From NCBI GenBank assembly GCA_002840245.1, contig PHAA01000025.1:1-51105 (forward strand): a stretch of DNA of 51,105 bases. Direction: 5' to 3'. Under the pieces are notes generated by a model, which saw nothing but the letters and a program-made list of their open reading frames with translations, did not search any database and was not told where the DNA came from. Of the stretch, positions 19,765 through 28,965 are shown one piece after another (the stretch's first letter is position 1; each line of letters begins with the position of its first letter). The DNA comes from Firmicutes bacterium HGW-Firmicutes-15 (GTDB taxonomy: Bacteria > Bacillota > Syntrophomonadia > Syntrophomonadales > Syntrophomonadaceae). The position numbers and the translations under genes were made by a program.

Positions 19765-20798
19765 TTAATAATGACCCTCGGTTCCCTGGAATTAACCTCA
19801 CCAATAACTATAGCCTTTTCTCCTTTAACGCGCAAGTGCTTTAAAGCTTTATCGAGGTGATGTGGTGGAATAACTAGCACGTAGCCAATCCCCATGTTAA
19901 AAGTTCTATACATTTCTTCCTGAGGGACTTTCCCCAACCGAGCAATTAACTTGAATATCGCCGGGGTTTCCAGGAAGGTCGTATTAATTTCCGCTCCAAT
20001 TCCTGCTGGCATAATTCTTTGCAAGTTTTCCGCCAAACCCCCGCCAGTTATATGTGCCATACCGTGAATTTCCACTTCGTCCAGCAAGGACAATACCGAT
20101 TTAACATAAATTCGGGTAGGCGTAATTAATTCTTCCCCCAGGGTATGGCCGAGTTCATCTAACTCTTGATCCAGCCTTAATTCAGCTTTTTCCAACAACA
20201 CTTTACGTACTAGAGAATAGCCATTGGAGTGAATTCCCGAAGACGCCAGACCCACTAGTATATCGCCATCTTGAATGGTTACGCCGTTAATCAGGCGGGA
20301 GCGCTCTACTACCCCCACTGCGAAACCAGCCAAGTCGTATTCATCTTCCTTATAAAAACCAGGCATTTCAGCGGTTTCTCCCCCGATAAGGGCACAGCCA
20401 GCCTGTAAACAGCCCTCGCTCACACCCTTAACCAGCTTTTCAACCATATCCGGCTGAAGTTTCCCCAGGGCTATATAATCCAGGAAAAACAGGGGTTCAG
20501 CTCCGTGGGCTAGTATATCGTTGACACACATAGCCACCAGGTCTATCCCTACTGTATCATGCGCTCCCAGCATCTGAGCAATCTTTAGCTTGGTGCCCAC
20601 TCCATCTGTACCGGATACCAGTACCGGTTCCTGATATTTTCCGGAATTAAGGGCAAAAAGACCCCCAAAGGAGCCAATATCCGACAGTACCTCTGATCTT
20701 TTAGTTCGGTTAGTCCATTTTTTTATCAAGTCCACAGACTCATTAGCGGCATCAATATCGACTCCCGCTTCTTTATAACTCAATCCATCCTTTTCCAT
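19761..20798 (-). CDS. purM: Phosphoribosylformylglycinamidine cyclo-ligase PurM (AIRS)
   Basis: Makes AIR from FGAM with ATP. 345 residues, full length. Motifs: [19 protein letters not shown], the ATP-binding [51 protein letters not shown] and [15 protein letters not shown]. Two bases separate it from purF; it overlaps purN. Confidence 0.98.
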   Translation of the reverse strand: MEKDGLSYKEAGVDIDAANESVDLIKKWTNRTKRSEVLSDIGSFGGLFALNSGKYQEPVLVSGTDGVGTKLKIAQMLGAHDTVGIDLVAMCVNDILAHGAEPLFFLDYIALGKLQPDMVEKLVKGVSEGCLQAGCALIGGETAEMPGFYKEDEYDLAGFAVGVVERSRLINGVTIQDGDILVGLASSGIHSNGYSLVRKVLLEKAELRLDQELDELGHTLGEELITPTRIYVKSVLSLLDEVEIHGMAHITGGGLAENLQRIMPAGIGAEINTTFLETPAIFKLIARLGKVPQEEMYRTFNMGIGYVLVIPPHHLDKALKHLRVKGEKAIVIGEVNSREPRVIIK

Positions 20799-20800
20799 AA

Positions 20801-22198
20801 TTATTCTACACTCTCCTCACCCGCTGGATAGTCACCGCAAAAACAGGCGGCGCAAAATATTCCCGGATCGCTTTTCATGGCGGCAAACATCCCTTCCATA
20901 CCTATATAATGCAGGCTATCCGCACCTATAAATTGGCTGATCTGTTCAACATCCATCGTGCTGGCTATGAGTTCTTCCCGCCGGGAAGTATCTATGCCGT
21001 AATAACAAGGGAATTTGGTAGGTGGTGAAGCGATTACAACATGTACTTCCTTGGCCCCAACCTTGCGAAGCATCTGAACAATCTTCTTGCTGGTGGTTCC
21101 CCTAACTATGGAATCATCAATCATAATAACCCGCTTACCAGCCACAACCTCTCCAACTGCATTGAGCTTCAGCCTTACTCCCAGTTCCCTCATCTGCTGG
21201 GTAGGTTGAATAAAGGTCCGGCCTACATAGCGGTTTTTCATCAATCCTTCTTCAAATGGCAGGCCCGACTCTTCCGCATAACCCAAGGCGGCAGCAGTAC
21301 CGGAGTCAGGTACCGATATAACTATATCGGCATCTATCTTATAATCCCGGGCTAACTGCTTGCCCAGTTCCCGGCGTACTCGGTTTACATTCAATCCATC
21401 AATGGTGCTGTCAGGACGAGCAAAATAAATATATTCAAATATACAATGGGCTTTACGAGGGGATTTGATTACCTGCAGAGACCGCATCCCATTCTTATCA
21501 ATTACCACGATTTCCCCTGGATTAACATCTCTTATTAACTCAGCCCCTACAGTATCCATGGCCGCTGACTCTGAGGCCAGTATATAGTCTCCATTTAATC
21601 TCCCAATACATAAGGGACGAATCCCCATCTGATCTCGCACTCCCACCAGACGATCCTCGGTCATAATTAACAGAGCGAACGCGCCTTTTATATCAATCAT
21701 ACATTTAGCCAGGGCGTCTTCCATGGTATCCTGTGAATAGCGAGCAAGGAGGTTGGCCACTACTTCAGTATCTGTGGTCGTCTGGAATACCGAACCGTAA
21801 GTCTCCAGTCGTTTCTTTAACTCCACTGTGTTTATTAGGTTCCCGTTATGAGCCAGGGCTACCATTCCTTTAAGATAATGAAACACCAGGGGTTGAGCAT
21901 TAACTAGAGCGCTGCCTCCGGTGGTTGAATAGCGAACATGTCCGATGGCTATATTCCCTTCCAACTCAGCAATATGGTGTGATTTTACGACATCAGAAAC
22001 TAGCCCCATGCCTTTGTGCAGGTCAATTTTATGCCCGTTGGAAACAGCTATCCCCGCACTTTCCTGACCTCTGTGCTGCAAAGCATATAAACCATAGAAT
22101 GTGGTTCGGGCAGCATCGGTAGTACTGGTGGGGTTATTCATGAAAATCCCGAAAACTCCACATTCATCTCGAAATTTATCGTCTATTTCATAAAACAA
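20801..22198 (-). CDS. purF: Amidophosphoribosyltransferase PurF
   Basis: Committed step of purine synthesis: PRPP plus glutamine gives phosphoribosylamine. About 465 residues. The Ntn nucleophile Cys starts [10 protein letters not shown], after a short propeptide that is cleaved in this family. The C-terminal phosphoribosyltransferase domain has the PRPP loop [14 protein letters not shown]. The late cysteines ([13 protein letters not shown], with another upstream) fit the 4Fe-4S type found in Bacillus. The frame extends to an ATG at 22216, but a TTG at 22198 has GGAGGAG seven bases upstream and gives an 11-12 residue propeptide as usual, so I use it. It overlaps the end of purL. Confidence 0.96.
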   Translation of the reverse strand: MFYEIDDKFRDECGVFGIFMNNPTSTTDAARTTFYGLYALQHRGQESAGIAVSNGHKIDLHKGMGLVSDVVKSHHIAELEGNIAIGHVRYSTTGGSALVNAQPLVFHYLKGMVALAHNGNLINTVELKKRLETYGSVFQTTTDTEVVANLLARYSQDTMEDALAKCMIDIKGAFALLIMTEDRLVGVRDQMGIRPLCIGRLNGDYILASESAAMDTVGAELIRDVNPGEIVVIDKNGMRSLQVIKSPRKAHCIFEYIYFARPDSTIDGLNVNRVRRELGKQLARDYKIDADIVISVPDSGTAAALGYAEESGLPFEEGLMKNRYVGRTFIQPTQQMRELGVRLKLNAVGEVVAGKRVIMIDDSIVRGTTSKKIVQMLRKVGAKEVHVVIASPPTKFPCYYGIDTSRREELIASTMDVEQISQFIGADSLHYIGMEGMFAAMKSDPGIFCAACFCGDYPAGEESVE

Positions 22199-24390
22199 TC
22201 TATTGCTCCTCCCCATATTCTGGAAGCCTCAAGCACTGGTATCCTGATTATCTCTTTGCCGTTGTTATCACAAAGCAAGCTATCTCCACCTACTGCACCA
22301 ATAACTCTCATTTCAACCCCATTTTCAATAACAACTTGTACCAAACGATCCATATTCGATCGTTTAAGGCTCGCCACTACTCGTCCAGGGGCCTCCGAGA
22401 ATAATACTCCGTCAACCCGTCCATCATCAGTATTAATCCTCACCCCACAGCCAATATTGCCCTTAATCGCTGATTCCACAGCGGCCACCATCATTCCGCC
22501 CTCAGATATATCATGACAGGACTGGAGAAGCTGTTCTTGGATTAAAATTTGCAGCAGTTCTATTAATCTTTTCTCTTCCTCCAGGTTTACCTCCGGGACT
22601 TCACCCGTTTCCAGGCCGTGACAAACACTCAGGTATTCGGAGCCACCCAGCTCATCCCGGAACCTACCGAGAAGAATAATCAGATCTCCGGCATCCTTGA
22701 AAGCCATGTCACAGCGCCGGTCTATATCCTTTAATAATCCCACCATACCTACCACGGGAGTGGGATATATGGCCCCCTGGGCCGTCTCATTGTAAAGACT
22801 CACATTACCGCTTACCACCGGGGTCTCCAAATACCGTGCGGCCTCGCTCATACCAGCAATGGAATTCTTCATCTGCCAGTATATGTTGGGCTTTTCAGGA
22901 TTGCCGAAATTCAAACAGTTGGTCAATGCTAAAGGTTTGGCTCCCACACAGGCTAGGTTGAGAGCTGCCTCACAGACGGCTAACATCCCTCCCCGATAAG
23001 GATCCAGATAAACAAAGCGACTATTGCAATCAGTAACCAGGGCAATTCCCTTGCGGGTTCCTTTTATTCGTAACACTGCCGCATCCCCGTCTCCGGGAAT
23101 GAGGGCGGTATTGGTCATCACCTGGTAATCGTACTGGGAAAATATCCACTTCTTGCTGGCTATATTAGGTGAAGCCAGGAGCTTTTCCAATGCTTCCTGA
23201 GGGTTGGCATCCAGGATCGCGGCCAAATCGTAGGACTTGCAGCGCTGGTAATAATCAGGCTCCTCTGCCACCCGCACGTATACAGGGCAGCCTTCGGTGA
23301 GCTCCATTACCGGTACCTCACCCATTACTTCATTGCCTTCCATTACCCGAAAAGCACCGCCTTCGGTCACAGTACCTATAGTTACCGCATCCAGACCCCA
23401 TTTATCAAATATTTCTTTTATTCTTCCTTCCGTACCTGGTCGGGGAACAATCAGCATCCTTTCCTGAGACTCAGACAGCATGACCTCATAAGCGCTCATA
23501 TTGGTCTCCCTACGCGGCACCTTGAGTACATCTACATCCACGCCTCGACCTCTCTTACTGACGGTTTCAGCTATGGAACTGGTCAATCCGGCTGCCCCCA
23601 AATCCTGCATGCCAGCTACCAGATCTTCTTTAATAAGTTCCAGGCAGGCTTCTATAAGGAGTTTCTCCATAAATGGATCCCCTACCTGCACCGAAGGACG
23701 CTTCTCTTTCGACTTTTCGGAAAGTTCTTCTGAGGCAAAGGTGGCCCCATGAATGCCATCGCGCCCCGTTTTGGCACCCACGATCATAATCGTACTGCCT
23801 ACCTCGCTGGCAACTGCCAGGGCAATCTCATCCGTTTGCACCAATCCTACACACATCGCGTTTACCAGAGGATTACCCTGATAAGCCTGATTAAAATATA
23901 CCTCTCCACCCACTGTGGGTATACCCAGACAGTTTCCATAATCGCCAATCCCGGCCACTACTCCAGATAGGAGTTCCCTAACCCGAGCATCACCCGGATC
24001 GCCAAAGCGCAGGGAATTTAAATTGGCGATGGGTCTGGCTCCCATAGTAAATATATCGCGAACGATGCCGCCTACACCGGTGGCAGCTCCTTGATAAGGT
24101 TCTATAGCAGAAGGATGATTGTGGCTCTCAATTTTAAATACCACGGCCTGTCCATCACCGATATCGACCACCCCGGCATTTTCGCCCGGTCCCTGAATAA
24201 CTTGCGGTCCCTCAGTAGGAAAGGTCTTTAGAAGCGGTCGCGAATTTTTGTAGCCGCAGTGTTCTGACCACATGACGGAAAAGATACCAATTTCCAGATA
24301 ATTTGGCTCCCGGCCCATAATTATTTTGATTTTGCCATATTCCTCCTCGGTGAGGCCCATCTCTCGATATGTCAGTTCTTTCACTAGCAA
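22183..24390 (-). CDS. purL: FGAM synthase subunit PurL
   Basis: ATP-dependent amidotransferase subunit converting FGAR to FGAM together with PurQ and PurS. 735 residues, the small PurL typical of Gram-positives. Motifs: [67 protein letters not shown]-like sequence, [15 protein letters not shown] and the late CHDISEGGM. Start uncertain: a TTG at 24390, or a GTG at 24384 that would overlap the purQ stop as TAGTG; AGGAGG lies just upstream of both. Confidence 0.97.
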   Translation of the reverse strand: MLVKELTYREMGLTEEEYGKIKIIMGREPNYLEIGIFSVMWSEHCGYKNSRPLLKTFPTEGPQVIQGPGENAGVVDIGDGQAVVFKIESHNHPSAIEPYQGAATGVGGIVRDIFTMGARPIANLNSLRFGDPGDARVRELLSGVVAGIGDYGNCLGIPTVGGEVYFNQAYQGNPLVNAMCVGLVQTDEIALAVASEVGSTIMIVGAKTGRDGIHGATFASEELSEKSKEKRPSVQVGDPFMEKLLIEACLELIKEDLVAGMQDLGAAGLTSSIAETVSKRGRGVDVDVLKVPRRETNMSAYEVMLSESQERMLIVPRPGTEGRIKEIFDKWGLDAVTIGTVTEGGAFRVMEGNEVMGEVPVMELTEGCPVYVRVAEEPDYYQRCKSYDLAAILDANPQEALEKLLASPNIASKKWIFSQYDYQVMTNTALIPGDGDAAVLRIKGTRKGIALVTDCNSRFVYLDPYRGGMLAVCEAALNLACVGAKPLALTNCLNFGNPEKPNIYWQMKNSIAGMSEAARYLETPVVSGNVSLYNETAQGAIYPTPVVGMVGLLKDIDRRCDMAFKDAGDLIILLGRFRDELGGSEYLSVCHGLETGEVPEVNLEEEKRLIELLQILIQEQLLQSCHDISEGGMMVAAVESAIKGNIGCGVRINTDDGRVDGVLFSEAPGRVVASLKRSNMDRLVQVVIENGVEMRVIGAVGGDSLLCDNNGKEIIRIPVLEASRIWGGAIDCFMK

Positions 24391-25085
24391 CTCACCTCCT
24401 GCCAGGATTGGAGCATAGAAGCAAATATCCTATATCCATCGGTGCCACCCAGGATGTGCTCCGAGCATCTTTCTGGATGAGGCATCATACCCAGGACATT
24501 CCCCTGTTTATTTGTAATTCCAGCAATATTGGCTATTGAACCATTAGGATTAAAAACCATATCTTCTTCACCACTAGGACTGCAGTAGGTAAAGAGGATG
24601 CGTTTTTCTCTCTGTAATTCCGCTAGGGTCTCTGCATCACAGAAGTAATTACCCTCTCCGTGGGCAACAGGTATGCTTATAGTCTCATCCTGCTTTAGCA
24701 GTCTGGTGAAAGGCGTATCGTCTCGCTTCACCTGTAAATGAACCTTATCACAGATGAATTTCAGGCTGCGGTTTCTGAGCATAGCTCCAGGCAGCAGCCC
24801 TGCTTCCAAAAGGATCTGAAAGCCATTACATATCCCGATTATCAAACCACCCTGATTGGCAAATTCAATAACTGCAGGCATGATAGGTGAAAAACGAGCT
24901 ATCGCACCGGTCCGAAGATAATCACCGTAGGAAAAGCCCCCCGGCAATATTAACGCGTCATAACCCTGAACAGCAATCTCTTTATGCCAGATATAGTCAA
25001 CTTCCTGACCTAGAACTTCTTTGATTACATGATAGCAGTCAGCATCGCAGTTTGATCCGGGAAAAACGACCACACCAAATTTCAT
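24384..25085 (-). CDS. purQ: FGAM synthase glutaminase subunit PurQ
   Basis: Class I glutamine amidotransferase giving ammonia to PurL. 233 residues. It opens with [19 protein letters not shown]; the nucleophile Cys lies in [20 protein letters not shown], and His/Glu in [11 protein letters not shown]. Two bases after purS; its stop overlaps the purL start. Confidence 0.98.
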   Translation of the reverse strand: MKFGVVVFPGSNCDADCYHVIKEVLGQEVDYIWHKEIAVQGYDALILPGGFSYGDYLRTGAIARFSPIMPAVIEFANQGGLIIGICNGFQILLEAGLLPGAMLRNRSLKFICDKVHLQVKRDDTPFTRLLKQDETISIPVAHGEGNYFCDAETLAELQREKRILFTYCSPSGEEDMVFNPNGSIANIAGITNKQGNVLGMMPHPERCSEHILGGTDGYRIFASMLQSWQEVSC

Positions 25086-25087
25086 AA

Positions 25088-25339
25088 TTACTCTACCTCC
25101 AGCATCTCTACCCGGTAATTTTCAATGACCGGGTTGGCCAGAAGTTTATCGCTCATTTCCTTCAATTCAACCTTAGCGGTCTCGGGATCCTTAGCCTCCA
25201 ACCATACTTCTATAAATTTGCCGATTCTAACCTCGGTTACCCCAGTGTAGTTAAGTACATGCAACGATTTCTTGACCGCGCCCCCTTGGGGATCCAAGAC
25301 TCCTTCTTTCAAAGTGACATAAATGTTAGCCTTATACAC
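25088..25339 (-). CDS. purS: FGAM synthase subunit PurS
   Basis: Small 83-residue bridging subunit of the PurLQS complex. Typical sequence: [23 protein letters not shown] at the N-terminus and [17 protein letters not shown] at the C-terminus. GTG start with AGGAGG seven bases upstream. It lies 44 bases after purC, among the larger gaps in the pur set, and two bases before purQ. Confidence 0.97.
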   Translation of the reverse strand: MYKANIYVTLKEGVLDPQGGAVKKSLHVLNYTGVTEVRIGKFIEVWLEAKDPETAKVELKEMSDKLLANPVIENYRVEMLEVE

Positions 25340-25383
25340 CGCAATACCTCCTGAACGCTATGCGCAATTATTTATTTATCATA

Positions 25384-26097
25384 CTAAGCCAGAGCTTTTT
25401 CTATCCTTTGGACGACTTCCTGGTAGGCTTCTTCCTCCTTGCCCAAATCCCTGCGAAAACGATCCTTATCGAGTTTTTCCAGGCTCTCCTTGTCCCAAAG
25501 GCGGCAAGTATCCGGGGAGATTTCGTCACCTAGTATGACCCTTCCCTCGTATAGACCAAATTCCAGCTTAAAATCCACCAGGATAATGCCAATGCTGTCA
25601 TAGAAAGCTTTTAGAATATCGTTGATTTTATGCGCTTGAGCATGCAGTTCTTTTAACTGCTCATCTGTTGCCCAGCCCATCACTCGAGCATGATATTCAT
25701 TTATCATGGGGTCATGTAGTTCATCATCTTTATAATAGAGTTCGATAATGGTTGAAGATAATGTTAAACCTTCTTCCTCGCCTATCCTTTTGGCGAGGCT
25801 GCCTGCGACTACATTTCTAACCACTACTTCCACTGGAATTATCTTTAGATTCTTTACCAACACGTTCCGGTCATCAATCTGCTCAATTAAATGCGTCTCA
25901 ATGCCCTCATTTTCCAGTAACTTAAACAGGAGATTGGAAACCCGGTTGTTTACTATGCCTTTATTATTGATAACTCCCTTTTTTAGACCATCGAAGGCTG
26001 TGGCGTCATCTTTATATTTCATCAAAACAACCTTCTCATTATCCGTTGCGTAAATCTGTTTAGCCTTGCCTTCGTAAAGCATTACCTCTGATTTCAT
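25384..26097 (-). CDS. purC: SAICAR synthetase PurC
   Basis: Joins CAIR and aspartate with ATP. 237 residues. Motifs: LYEGKAKQIYATD, MKYKDDATAFDG, EVVVRNVVAGSLAKR, DFKLEFG and ILGDEISPDTCRLWD. ATG start, with AGGAGG and a second GAGG upstream. It follows purB by 26 bases. Confidence 0.98.
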   Translation of the reverse strand: MKSEVMLYEGKAKQIYATDNEKVVLMKYKDDATAFDGLKKGVINNKGIVNNRVSNLLFKLLENEGIETHLIEQIDDRNVLVKNLKIIPVEVVVRNVVAGSLAKRIGEEEGLTLSSTIIELYYKDDELHDPMINEYHARVMGWATDEQLKELHAQAHKINDILKAFYDSIGIILVDFKLEFGLYEGRVILGDEISPDTCRLWDKESLEKLDKDRFRRDLGKEEEAYQEVVQRIEKALA

Positions 26098-26123
26098 TTA
26101 CCTCATCCTCCTATCGTTTTGTT

Positions 26124-27419
26124 CTAATCCAACCCGCAGCGTTTGAAAATATAGTCCACATTGGACGTATAAATACCGAAATCAAATATCTTCTCGATTT
26201 CTTCTGGAGTCAGGTAAGCCATAACGTTTTCATCGGCTAACACCAGTTGCTTGAAATCCAGTTTTTCAGTCCAGCTTTGCATGGCCCTGGTCTGAACAAT
26301 ACTATAGGCTTTTTCTCTTAACATCCCTTTGCCCAATAAAGCCAACATAAGCTGCTGGGAAAATACCAATCCCAGAGTCTTATCAATATTTTGAGCCATG
26401 TTGTCTTCATATATTACCAAACCCTCCATGACTCCAATAAATTTTTGAAGTACGTAGTCCAGTAATACACAACTATCCGGAATAATAACCCGTTCTACCG
26501 AAGAATGAGTTAAATCCCTTTCATGCCATAGGGCCACGTTCTCCATGGCTGCCAGGGCATTGCCCCTCAGTACCCGCGAAAGTCCAGCTACTCGTTCGCT
26601 CATCATGGGATTGCGTTTATGGGGCATGGCCGAGGAGCCTTTCTGCCCTTTCTGGAAAGGTTCTTCCGCTTCTAAAATCTCGGTTCTCTGCAGGTTTCTT
26701 ATCTCTGTCGCCATTTTTTCCAAGGAACTAGCAATAACCGCCAGGGTAGTCATGAATTGTGCATGACGATCCCGCTGGATAACCTGGGTAGATGCTAAAC
26801 AGGTCTGCAAGCCCAGCTGGGTGCAGACATATTCCTCCACCCTGGGGTCTAGGTGGGCAAAATTGCCGACCGCACCTGAAATTGCCCCATAGGCAATGAC
26901 CTGACGAGCCTGGCAGAGACGTTCAATGTTTCTATCCATTTCGCTGTACCACACAGCCATCTTCAGCCCAAAGGTGGTAGGTTCTCCATGAATTCCGTGG
27001 GTACGACCTATACACAGGGTGTATTTATACTTGGCTGCCTTGGCGGCAATAATTTTTTTAAGTTTCTCTAGTTTCTCCATAATTAGATCCGCCGAGTCTC
27101 TCATTTGCATGGCCAGACCGGTATCTAGTATGTCGGACGAGGTCATGCCCAAATGAATGTATTTGGATTCATCACCCACATATTCTCCCACATTGGTGAG
27201 GAAAGCAATAACATCATGCCGAACCTCGGCTTCAATTTCCTGGATGCGCTCCACCTCAAAATTAGCCCGTTCCTTAATGACCTGCACGGCCTCCTGGGGA
27301 ATCTTGCCCAGGTTGGCCCAAGCTTCGCAGGCAGCAACCTCTATTTTTAACCAGTTACCCAGCTTGTTCTCTTCTGACCAAATTGCCCCCATGGAGGGCA
27401 GAGTATACCTCTCAATCAT
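26124..27419 (-). CDS. purB: Adenylosuccinate lyase PurB
   Basis: Acts twice in purine synthesis: SAICAR to AICAR and adenylosuccinate to AMP. 431 residues. Motifs: the N-terminal YTLPSMGAIWSEENKL, RHDVIAFLTNVGEYVG, LGMTSSDILDTGLA, GRTHGIHGEPTTFGLK and the signature GSSAMPHKRNPMMSE. The ATG overlaps the purE stop by one base (TAATG). Confidence 0.98.
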   Translation of the reverse strand: MIERYTLPSMGAIWSEENKLGNWLKIEVAACEAWANLGKIPQEAVQVIKERANFEVERIQEIEAEVRHDVIAFLTNVGEYVGDESKYIHLGMTSSDILDTGLAMQMRDSADLIMEKLEKLKKIIAAKAAKYKYTLCIGRTHGIHGEPTTFGLKMAVWYSEMDRNIERLCQARQVIAYGAISGAVGNFAHLDPRVEEYVCTQLGLQTCLASTQVIQRDRHAQFMTTLAVIASSLEKMATEIRNLQRTEILEAEEPFQKGQKGSSAMPHKRNPMMSERVAGLSRVLRGNALAAMENVALWHERDLTHSSVERVIIPDSCVLLDYVLQKFIGVMEGLVIYEDNMAQNIDKTLGLVFSQQLMLALLGKGMLREKAYSIVQTRAMQSWTEKLDFKQLVLADENVMAYLTPEEIEKIFDFGIYTSNVDYIFKRCGLD

Positions 27420-27940
27420 TACTGATCCCCCTTTTGTTGAAGATATTTTTCTATACCAAAGTCTTTTAGCTTACGGTCTTTTTCCAGGACATCTTCTGCC
27501 ATTTTCTGTCGGTAAAGCATGAGCTTTTCCCGTAAACTTTCATCCTTAAGGGCGAGTATTTGCAGGGCCAGAAGTGCTGCATTAGCGCTGCCGTTTATGG
27601 CCACCGTAGCTACCGGGATACCCTTCGGCATCTGTACGATTGAATAAAGAGAATCCACTCCTGATAGGGTACTAGTCTTTATAGGGACTCCGATAACTGG
27701 CAGGATGGTATAGGCAGCAATGACTCCAGGTAGGTGAGCCGCCCCCCCTGCTCCAGCAATAATCACCTCTACTCCGCACTCGGCAACGGTCAGAGCATAC
27801 TCCGCGGTTTCTTTAGGCAAACGATGAGCAGAACATACGGTTAGATCATAATCAACCCCAAACTGTTCTAATACATCGACAGCTTCCTTCATTATAGGAA
27901 GATCGGAATCGCTACCCATAATAATACCTACAGTCGGCAT
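27419..27940 (-). CDS. purE: N5-carboxyaminoimidazole ribonucleotide mutase PurE
   Basis: Carboxylation step from AIR/N5-CAIR to CAIR. About 173 residues. Motifs: [45 protein letters not shown], and [22 protein letters not shown]. The sequence looks like class I PurE, yet no purK follows as it does in Bacillus; purK may be elsewhere, or the organism may rely on high CO2. The start is the ATG at 27940 (MPTVGIIMG); GAGGAG lies about 12 bases upstream. It is the first gene of the operon, behind a riboswitch and promoter. Confidence 0.96.
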   Translation of the reverse strand: MPTVGIIMGSDSDLPIMKEAVDVLEQFGVDYDLTVCSAHRLPKETAEYALTVAECGVEVIIAGAGGAAHLPGVIAAYTILPVIGVPIKTSTLSGVDSLYSIVQMPKGIPVATVAINGSANAALLALQILALKDESLREKLMLYRQKMAEDVLEKDRKLKDFGIEKYLQQKGDQ

Positions 27941-27987
27941 TCTATTCCCACACTCCTCTTTATTATTCAATAATGAAATAAATATTT

Positions 27988-28034
27988 AAGCCCAGATGGA
28001 CAGGTTCGTAAACGAAACCTATCCGCCTGGGCTT
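27988..28034 (-). terminator. Terminator-like hairpin between riboswitch and purE
   Basis: On the minus strand a long stem begins AAGCCCAG (28034-28027) and closes with CTGGGCTT (27995-27988), with an inner stem GG-TAGGTTTCG / CGAACCTGTCC. It is followed by AAATATTTATT, a weak U-rich tract. The opening strand overlaps the riboswitch's 3' AAAGCCCAGG element, so ligand-bound aptamer and terminator should exclude each other: the usual layout for an 'on' switch. Confidence 0.75.
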
Positions 28035-28118
28035 TTATCCCTATACGGTGTAGCGCCAAGGCGCCTGTGTCACTCGGACCTGTCCATGTTGAACCCATGC
28101 GGAACCCTAGACACACTT
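28022..28118 (-). ncRNA. ykkC-family riboswitch, probably PRPP-sensing
   Basis: Read on the minus strand, the leader of purE carries the ykkC-family signature blocks in order: CTAGGGTTCCGC, GGTCCGAGTGACAC, then ACACCG and AGGGATAAAAGCCCAGGCGG. The P1-type pairing GTGTC (28114-28110) with GACAC (28071-28067) is intact, and a GCGCC-TT-GGCGC hairpin lies between. ykkC RNAs divide into guanidine, ppGpp and PRPP classes; those preceding de novo purine genes in Firmicutes are the PRPP class, so I assign PRPP from gene context rather than from ligand contacts. PRPP binding would be expected to favour read-through into purE and, through the gapless array, the his genes. Confidence 0.88.
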
Positions 28119-28163
28119 TCGCGTTTCTCGCATATTAATTCATTTATAATCATTTATAACCTG

Positions 28164-28192
28164 ATATTAACAAAGCTTTGCGTCAGTGTCAA
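28164..28192 (-). promoter_or_regulatory. Promoter of the pur-his array
   Basis: Near-consensus sigma-A promoter on the minus strand: TTGACA (28192-28187), 17-base spacer, TAATAT (28169-28164). Transcription would start near 28157, giving a leader of about 215 bases that contains the riboswitch and hairpin. I see no comparable promoter in the short gaps of the array downstream. Confidence 0.85.
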
Positions 28193-28204
28193 CTTTAGTC
28201 GATA

Positions 28205-28965
28205 GCTTTAACTAGGCTAGAATATATGCTAAAGTCCACTATTATCTAAATCACACAAATTTCTACGGATTCCATACACAATAGTATAGAACTAATTGAT
28301 TGCTATTTAATTAGGTATGAAATCTTCTTGCAGCGACCTATTTATGAAGCCTCTAATATTAGCGGGCTCAATTTTGCCTATATTACAGGACATTTGACCT
28401 ACTAATTAAATAACATTTGGAGTAGCCTTCCAGCGCTTGATTACTTGAACTTGTTACAATTGGGAATAGTATGCGATTTTCAGTCAATTAATCCTCTGGA
28501 AATTATTACTTATATGGACTAGGACTTTTGTACTTATCTAATAGCAGTTAAGAAACTATACAAATTGCTTATTGCCGGTTCTTTCTCGGCATGGTACTAT
28601 AGGACTAATGACGTAGAATAAACCTCTTTATTTTTGGTTTTTTAATATACATTAATGTTAGTTCTTTACATATATATGTGTTCTTGAATAAATTGGACTT
28701 CCATGTACTACCCAACATAAATAATACAAATATCATAGACTATCGTAATTCGAGTAAGTAGTGTGCAAAGTATAAAAAATGGTAATATTTCCTTTCGGAA
28801 TTAAAACCCGTAGAGTAATAAGTGAAATTTATTTCATGGATATAACCCATGAGTATGTTTGATAATTTCTGGACAACTATCAGTTTTCACCGGAAATTAT
28901 ATGGGTATGAAAATTGCTCTTATGTAGCTGGGAAACAGAGTACTTGGCCCTAGAAGGAGAAGATT
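28205..28965. other. AT-rich intergenic region, no gene seen
   Basis: About 760 bases between the divergent pur promoter and the surface-polymer locus. All frames are broken by stops. It presumably holds the promoter of the locus starting at 28966, but I could not pick a convincing -35/-10 pair. I looked for c-di-GMP and other riboswitch signatures and saw none. Confidence 0.5.

Noticed and set aside
28205-28965. c-di-GMP or other riboswitch before the surface locus
   Set aside because: No GCAAACC-type aptamer core or other signature found by eye; only AT-rich spacer.
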